Below the pieces are notes generated by a model. It did not search any database, was not told the DNA's origin, and worked only from the letters and a program-made list of their open reading frames with translations. A DNA stretch of 36,812 nt, taken from the NCBI GenBank assembly GCA_022841565.1, contig JALHRH010000010.1:1-36812 (forward strand), written 5' to 3'. The position numbers and the translations under genes were made by a program. The stretch's first letter is position 1; every line of letters starts with the position of its first letter. This DNA is from Mycobacterium sp. Lineage in GTDB: Bacteria > Actinomycetota > Actinomycetes > Mycobacteriales > Mycobacteriaceae. Positions 30,201-36,812 of this stretch are shown here, in pieces.

Positions 30201-31154
30201 TTACTGCTTCCCGGCCGCCGCGTCGACGGTCGAGCGGACCATCTCCGATATCTTCTTTCCGGCATCGCCAAGGGCCGGATCGACAACGGTGAACTCCGGC
30301 GCTGGATCGAAGTAGCTGATGAAGGCCGGACCACCGCGGTCGTTTGCCCACACATGTACCTGCACTGGAACCACCGCGCCGATCGCCTGGGTGGCGCCGA
30401 AAAGTGTCTTGCCGATCTGCGGATCGCCCAGGAAGAAACTGTGCGCTCGCTGCGATTGCACCCCGACCGCCTTTAACCTGGTTTCTTCGTTCAGGTCACC
30501 GAGGATGACCATGCCGTGTTTGTCAGCGGCATCATGCAAAGCGCCGATCGTCGCCTCGAACTCGCCGTTCGCAGCGACCGTGACGAACCGGGTGTCGACC
30601 GCGGTTGCCGTCACCGGACCACCGGCGGCCCCTTCGGCAATCGTTCGCATTGCTTGGGATATCTGCTGCCCGGCGTCGCTGAGCCCGGGATCGACGGCGG
30701 TGAACTCCGGCGCCGGATCGAAATAACTGATGTGGGCCGGACCGTCGGAGTCGGCCCAGACCTGCATTCGTACCGGAACCACCGCCCCGATTGCTTTGGT
30801 GGCATCGAAAAACGTCTTACCAAGCTGCGGGTTACCCACGAAAAAAGCATGCGCACCGGGCAGTCGCAGCCCGTTCGCTGCCAACTCGGCGTCCTGGTTT
30901 ACTTCACCGACGATCATCATCCCGTGGTCAGCGACTGCCTTGTTCAATGCAGCGACCGTGGCCTCGAAACCTTGGTTGGCGGCGTAGCTCAAGTACTTCG
31001 TCGAAACGTTGCGCGACCCTTCGGCGGGTCCGGAACTCGTCGGTGCGCTAGCAGGCCCCATGCTGCGGCCGTCTTGACAACCTGCCAGTGTCAGCGCAAG
31101 GACAGAAACGCCGATAACGACTTGCGCCAATACCGCTCGTGACATCAAGAACAT
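30201..31154 (-). CDS. Lipoprotein with tandem DUF302 domains
   Basis: Encodes 317 residues from the ATG at 31154, which has GGAGT eight bases before it and gives a clean signal peptide ending LTLAGC (Cys26). A longer frame to 31253 has no ribosome site. Two DUF302 domains follow one another (about residues 48-165 and 187-310), each ending in FDPAPEF. Matching blocks are FFVGNPQLGKTFFDATKAIG and FFLGDPQIGKTLFGATQAIG. Single DUF302 proteins occur widely, often near thiol or metal stress genes, without proven activity. The tandem, lipid-anchored form suggests a pseudo-dimer outside the membrane. It is convergent to the previous lipoprotein. Confidence 0.88.
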   Translation of the reverse strand: MFLMSRAVLAQVVIGVSVLALTLAGCQDGRSMGPASAPTSSGPAEGSRNVSTKYLSYAANQGFEATVAALNKAVADHGMMIVGEVNQDAELAANGLRLPGAHAFFVGNPQLGKTFFDATKAIGAVVPVRMQVWADSDGPAHISYFDPAPEFTAVDPGLSDAGQQISQAMRTIAEGAAGGPVTATAVDTRFVTVAANGEFEATIGALHDAADKHGMVILGDLNEETRLKAVGVQSQRAHSFFLGDPQIGKTLFGATQAIGAVVPVQVHVWANDRGGPAFISYFDPAPEFTVVDPALGDAGKKISEMVRSTVDAAAGKQ

Positions 31155-31306
31155 CGGTGGTACTCCGCTCGGTTTCGACGGGTGACGGCCGTGAAGGCCC
31201 CTATGAGAATCCACCATGGGTGGCGTGATTCTCAATAGCGGACTGTCATTCACCGAAAAGGAATGCGCCTCGGCGCGAAAAGGTGACCGTCCCCCTGCAG
31301 CGGGAC

Positions 31307-32941
31307 TCAGGTGACCAGCGTGACGGAGTTCGACCGACGCAGCTTGCCGGACGGCGTCTTCGGAATGGTTCCGGGACCGAGGACCACGACGTTACGGGGC
31401 CGGACGTCGACCTCCTTGACGACCTCGTGCGCGACCTGGTGCTCGATGCGGCGAACCTCAGCCGGGTCCTCGAAGGCGTTCGATTCGACGGCGACGGCGA
31501 ACGATTCGCGGGAGTGCCCGGCATCCAAACGAACCGCCACCGCACAGCCCGGACGGACACCGTCGACGCGACCCGCGGCCCGCTCGATGTCGGTCGGGTA
31601 GATATTGCGGCCGGCCATGATGATGACGTCCTTGACGCGGCCACACACTACGACGTGGCCGTCGTCGGTGAGGTAGCCCAGGTCGCCGGTGTCGTACCAG
31701 CCGTGCTCGTCCTGGGCAGGGATGAAACCGCCCATCGTGAGGTAGCCGGGCGTCAGCGACTCACCGCGCAGCTCGATAACCCCGACTCCGCGAGCCGGCA
31801 TCACATTGCCGTTCTCGTCGACGACGCGAGCTTCAAGGTCTTGCAGCAGCGGCCCCAGCGTGGCCAGCCGGCGGGTGTTGCCCTTGGTCGCCGGGACGGC
31901 ACGACGCAGTGCGGCCATCAGATCGGCGTCGACCTCATCGACGACCAGACCCGAGTTGCACTTGGAGAAGGACACGGCCAGCGTGGTCTCGGCCATGCCG
32001 TAGGCCGGCAGGATCGCCGACGACCGGAGGCCGAACGGCTTGCCCGCATCGAGGAGGTCCTCGACATCGGCGGGTTCGACGGGCTCGGCACCGGACAGCG
32101 CGAAGCGCAGCGTCGACAGGTCGAAATCGCCCGGCTTGGCGTTGCGGCGCAACCGCTTGGCCAGCAGCGCGTAAGCAAAGTTGGGCGCCGCGGTCATGGT
32201 GCCCTGGTACTTATCGATGAGTTTGGCCCACAGCAGCGTGTCGCGCAGGAAGTCCATCGGCGTCACCTTCACCAGCTCGGCGCCGAAGAACATCGGGATG
32301 GTGAGGAATCCGACCATCCCCATGTCGTGGAAGCAAGGCAGCCAGCTGACCATGACGTCTTTGTCGACGTCGTATTCGGCGCCGATGAACATCGCCTCGG
32401 CGTTTGAATAGATGTTGCGGTGGGTGATCTGAACCGCTTTCGGGGACCCGGTTGATCCGGACGTCAATTGCATGAGGGCCAGGTCGTCCTCACCGACCTC
32501 GATCGGGTCAATCGGGTCCGACGCCAGCAGATCGGCGACGGTGAGAACCCTGATGCCCTTCTCCTCCAGCACCGGGATGGCCACCGTGAACGGCTCCGAG
32601 ACAATGACGGCCTTGGCCTCGATCATGCCGATCACGGTCATCGTGTCTTCAGCCCACACGGCCAGATCGGTGCGCGGGGTGGGCTGGTGCAGCATCGTCA
32701 GGCTTGCTCCGCGCATCCACAGGCCTTGCGCCGTCGGGGCGATCTCCACCGGGAATCCGGCGAGAACGCCGACGGCGTCGCCGAGGCCGACGCCCGCAGC
32801 GGCCAGGCCGCCCGCGATGCACCGTGCGCGCTCGTGCACCTCCCCCCAGGTGTGACGGACAGGTTCGTGGGGTTCACCAGTGACCATGCCCGTCGTAGCC
32901 GAGCGGGCATTGCGAAACATCTTGTCGGTAAACCTGCTCAC
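31307..32941 (-). CDS. pks16: Acyl-AMP ligase of the ANL superfamily (Pks16)
   Basis: Encodes 544 residues, the exact length of Rv1013 as I recall, from a GTG with GGAGG six bases upstream; the in-frame extension to 33031 is not supported. Despite the gene name it is not a polyketide synthase but an adenylating enzyme: P-loop [16 protein letters not shown] near residues 180-195, [41 protein letters not shown] and the C-terminal [14 protein letters not shown] with the catalytic lysine. It activates a fatty acid as acyl-AMP; whether CoA or a carrier protein is the acceptor cannot be told. Its own promoter appears to lie at 33121-33149. Confidence 0.95.
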   Translation of the reverse strand: MSRFTDKMFRNARSATTGMVTGEPHEPVRHTWGEVHERARCIAGGLAAAGVGLGDAVGVLAGFPVEIAPTAQGLWMRGASLTMLHQPTPRTDLAVWAEDTMTVIGMIEAKAVIVSEPFTVAIPVLEEKGIRVLTVADLLASDPIDPIEVGEDDLALMQLTSGSTGSPKAVQITHRNIYSNAEAMFIGAEYDVDKDVMVSWLPCFHDMGMVGFLTIPMFFGAELVKVTPMDFLRDTLLWAKLIDKYQGTMTAAPNFAYALLAKRLRRNAKPGDFDLSTLRFALSGAEPVEPADVEDLLDAGKPFGLRSSAILPAYGMAETTLAVSFSKCNSGLVVDEVDADLMAALRRAVPATKGNTRRLATLGPLLQDLEARVVDENGNVMPARGVGVIELRGESLTPGYLTMGGFIPAQDEHGWYDTGDLGYLTDDGHVVVCGRVKDVIIMAGRNIYPTDIERAAGRVDGVRPGCAVAVRLDAGHSRESFAVAVESNAFEDPAEVRRIEHQVAHEVVKEVDVRPRNVVVLGPGTIPKTPSGKLRRSNSVTLVT

Positions 32942-33120
32942 GCAAACCTCCTCGGCTCCAGCACTATCCCCAAGGTCCGAGCTTTCATGTTGCACTTGCC
33001 ACATCACGCTTGTAGGCAGGCGCGCGCACACGTTGGGGAGCGCTTAGGTCTCGATTCGGCGGCGAGGTGCGGTCCCGGCTGCAGGCGCAGTCAGGCTGCC
33101 GCTACTCGCCACCGCGGCTT

Positions 33121-33149
33121 ATCTTAAGCAACTCTTAAGTAACTGCCAA
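33121..33149 (-). promoter_or_regulatory. Near-consensus promoter for pks16 with 11-bp tandem repeat in spacer
   Basis: On the minus strand TTGGCA (33144-33149) and TAAGAT (33121-33126) are separated by exactly 17 bases, a close match to a SigA-type promoter. Overlapping it, CTTAAGCAACT and CTTAAGTAACT (33123-33144, plus-strand reading) form an 11-base tandem repeat with one mismatch. A regulator bound there would sit between -35 and -10. The stretch is AT-rich compared with its surroundings. The leader to the pks16 start would be about 170 bases. Confidence 0.6.
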
Positions 33150-33200
33150 ACGGTTACGAGATTTGAGTTTCATGTCACAGCCCCGTTAACGCGACACGCT

Positions 33201-34163
33201 TCACTTGTTGGGGGTTGCAGGCGCAGGTATCACGCGGGCACCGGGCACCGGCCCGCTGGCGACGCGAACGGTGCGGCACACCCCCGCCCCGGACAGCTGG
33301 GCGCCGACATCGACAGCGGAGTCCGCCGAGTCGCACAGGAATGCGCACGTCGGCCCCGAGCCGGATACGACGCCAGCCAGCGCGCCCGCCTCCACTCCCG
33401 CGCGCAGTGCCCGTCGCAGCGCCGGGTCCAGGCTCACCGCGGCCGCCTGCATCTCGTTGCCGAGCAGTGGCGCCAGCTGCTCCGGTTCGCCGGCTGCCAG
33501 GGCGGCCAACACCGGCCCGGGCTCGTCGAGGCGGGGTGGATCGCCGACGTCGCGGAGCCGGTCCAGTTCGGCGTATACCGCCGGTGTCAGCAATCCGCTG
33601 TCGGCGAAAGCCAGCACCCAGTGGAAGGTGTTGCGAGACAACACCGTCGCCAATTCCTCGCCGCGGCCAGTGCCCAGCGCGGTACCGCCGTGCAGCGCGA
33701 ACGGCACGTCACTGCCCAGCTGGGCGGCCAGCAGCCGTAGGTCACGGCGGGGCAGATTGAGTTCCCACAGCGAGTTCATCGCCACCAGCACCGCGGCCGC
33801 ATCGGCGCTGCCGCCCGCCATCCCGCCGGCAAGCGGGATCGATTTGTCGATCAGGATCGACACGTCGGGTGCGCGGCCCACGTGATCGGCCATCAGCTCC
33901 GCAGCCCGCCAGGCGAGGTTGCGTTCGTCGGTGGGCAGCGTGTCGGCACCCTCGCCGACGTGCTGGAGGGAGAGCACATCGGCATTGCGGACCGTCACCT
34001 CGTCGAACAGCGAGACGGCGTGAAACACCGTCGTCAGCTCGTGGTAGCCGTCCTCGCGGCGATCACCGACGGCCAGATAGAGGTTGACCTTGCCCGGCAC
34101 CCGAACGGTGATCGATCCGGTGGGCACCCAGAGCTCCGCGGTGTTGCCGTCAGATGCTGACAC
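33201..34163 (-). CDS. ispE: IspE, 4-diphosphocytidyl-2-C-methyl-D-erythritol kinase
   Basis: Encodes 320 residues of the GHMP kinase superfamily. Motif 1 is [20 protein letters not shown], motif 2 the ATP loop [19 protein letters not shown], motif 3 [12 protein letters not shown]. It phosphorylates CDP-methylerythritol in the MEP pathway of isoprenoid precursor synthesis. The ATG at 34163 gives 15 residues before the conserved [12 protein letters not shown] block; a shorter start there (GTG) is possible. It lies 71 bases after ksgA and, by analogy with M. tuberculosis, is co-transcribed with rpfB and ksgA. Confidence 0.96.
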   Translation of the reverse strand: MSASDGNTAELWVPTGSITVRVPGKVNLYLAVGDRREDGYHELTTVFHAVSLFDEVTVRNADVLSLQHVGEGADTLPTDERNLAWRAAELMADHVGRAPDVSILIDKSIPLAGGMAGGSADAAAVLVAMNSLWELNLPRRDLRLLAAQLGSDVPFALHGGTALGTGRGEELATVLSRNTFHWVLAFADSGLLTPAVYAELDRLRDVGDPPRLDEPGPVLAALAAGEPEQLAPLLGNEMQAAAVSLDPALRRALRAGVEAGALAGVVSGSGPTCAFLCDSADSAVDVGAQLSGAGVCRTVRVASGPVPGARVIPAPATPNK

Positions 34164-34234
34164 CGCAGCAGACTATCGCTGCCACCAGCGAACCACACGC
34201 GGCGCACCGCGAGTGCCGTCCATCCGCGTCGCTC

Positions 34235-36453
<2,219 letters not shown>

Positions 36454-36812
36454 TTATGTCGCCAGGGAATGGTCCAGGCGGTAGGCGCGACGAGCATTGC
36501 TGGTAGTTATTTCCGCCAGGTCCTCTGGCCGGCGATTCAACAGCTCAGCGAGGGCGCGGACGGTGTAGGGCAGACAGTACGGTTCGTTCGCTGCGCCGCG
36601 GAACGGGTGCGGGGTGAGAAATGGTGCGTCAGTTTCCACCAAGAGTTGGTCGATCGGTATCAGTGGAACGGCTTCGCGCAGGTCGCGGGCGTTGCGGAAG
36701 CTCACTGTCCCGGACAGGCTCAGCAACCATCCCGCCGCCGAACACGTGCGAGCCATCTCACTGCCCGACGAGAAACAGTGGAAGATCACCGTCTCGGGCG
36801 CGCCCTCCCCTC
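36454..36812 (-). CDS. tatD: TatD-family metal-dependent DNase, C-terminal part (cut by window edge)
   Basis: The frame is open from the window end to TAA at 36454-36456, about 119 codons. Features of the TatD/YcfH family: TVIFHCFSSGSEMA (metal-ligand His), LSLSGTVSFRNA, LLVETDAPFLTPHPFRG with the ligand Asp, and a terminal NARRAYRL helix. Family members are magnesium-dependent 3'-5' exonucleases, reported in DNA repair and fragmentation. The N-terminal metal ligands (HxH) lie outside. It precedes rpfB as in M. tuberculosis (Rv1008). Confidence 0.94.
   Translation of the reverse strand, partial: GEGAPETVIFHCFSSGSEMARTCSAAGWLLSLSGTVSFRNARDLREAVPLIPIDQLLVETDAPFLTPHPFRGAANEPYCLPYTVRALAELLNRRPEDLAEITTSNARRAYRLDHSLAT

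Noticed and set aside
32942..33031. 30-codon N-terminal extension of pks16
   Set aside because: The GTG at 32941 has a strong GGAGG and gives the exact family length; the extension has no matching ribosome site.

Overview
The window is chromosomal DNA from a slow-growing Mycobacterium close to, but not inside, the M. tuberculosis complex. The evidence is high G+C, GTG/TTG starts, a PPE-EsxJ/EsxI secretion cluster, many lipoproteins, and gene-by-gene synteny (as I remember the H37Rv map) with Rv1008-Rv1039 read in reverse: tatD, rpfB, ksgA, ispE, pks16, pth, rplY, lpqT, prsA, glmU, tRNA-Gln, a TetR gene, mfd, mazG, lpqU, eno, an FtsB-like gene, a DUF501 gene, ppx, kdpDE, kdpFABC, trcSR, esxI/J and PPE. 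All family assignments come from reading the sequence; nothing was searched.

Layout. 1-1125: the 3' end of a PPE gene, an esx pair and a strong terminator. 1126-12091 (+ strand): the two-component system trcRS, then the potassium uptake and sensing operon kdpFABC-kdpDE, preceded by an apparently coupled 27-codon membrane micro-ORF. 12092-12557: a roughly 455-bp segment bounded by 65-bp imperfect inverted repeats and carrying a small winged-helix-like gene, lying between the convergent stop codons of kdpE and ppx. 12554-16760 (- strand): lpqU, eno, an FtsB-like divisome gene, a DUF501 gene and ppx, tightly packed. 17068-22956 (- strand): a TetR regulator, a small secreted protein, mfd and mazG. 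23153-23224: tRNA-Gln(TTG). 23353-26905 (+): glmU, prsA, an ArsC-family reductase and lpqT. 26906-27919: an accessory patch with a Ddn-like gene and a LuxR remnant. 27920-30180 (+): rplY, pth and a two-module lipoprotein. 30201-32941 (-): a tandem-DUF302 lipoprotein and the acyl-AMP ligase pks16. 33201-36812 (-): ispE, ksgA and rpfB behind a leader with a convincing attenuator, then the 3' end of tatD.

The region mixes housekeeping modules (glycolysis, PRPP and UDP-GlcNAc supply, transcription-coupled repair, ribosome maturation, isoprenoid synthesis, resuscitation) with insertions that I believe are missing at the same places in H37Rv: the inverted-repeat element, arsC, the Ddn/LuxR patch, two lipoprotein genes and the small secreted protein. 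The kdpFABC block also differs, being co-directional with kdpDE and encoding a KdpC with a large cysteine-containing insertion. The best leads for something undescribed are the inverted-repeat element, the micro-ORF ahead of kdpF, the expanded KdpC, and the helically phased repeats upstream of kdp and pks16.
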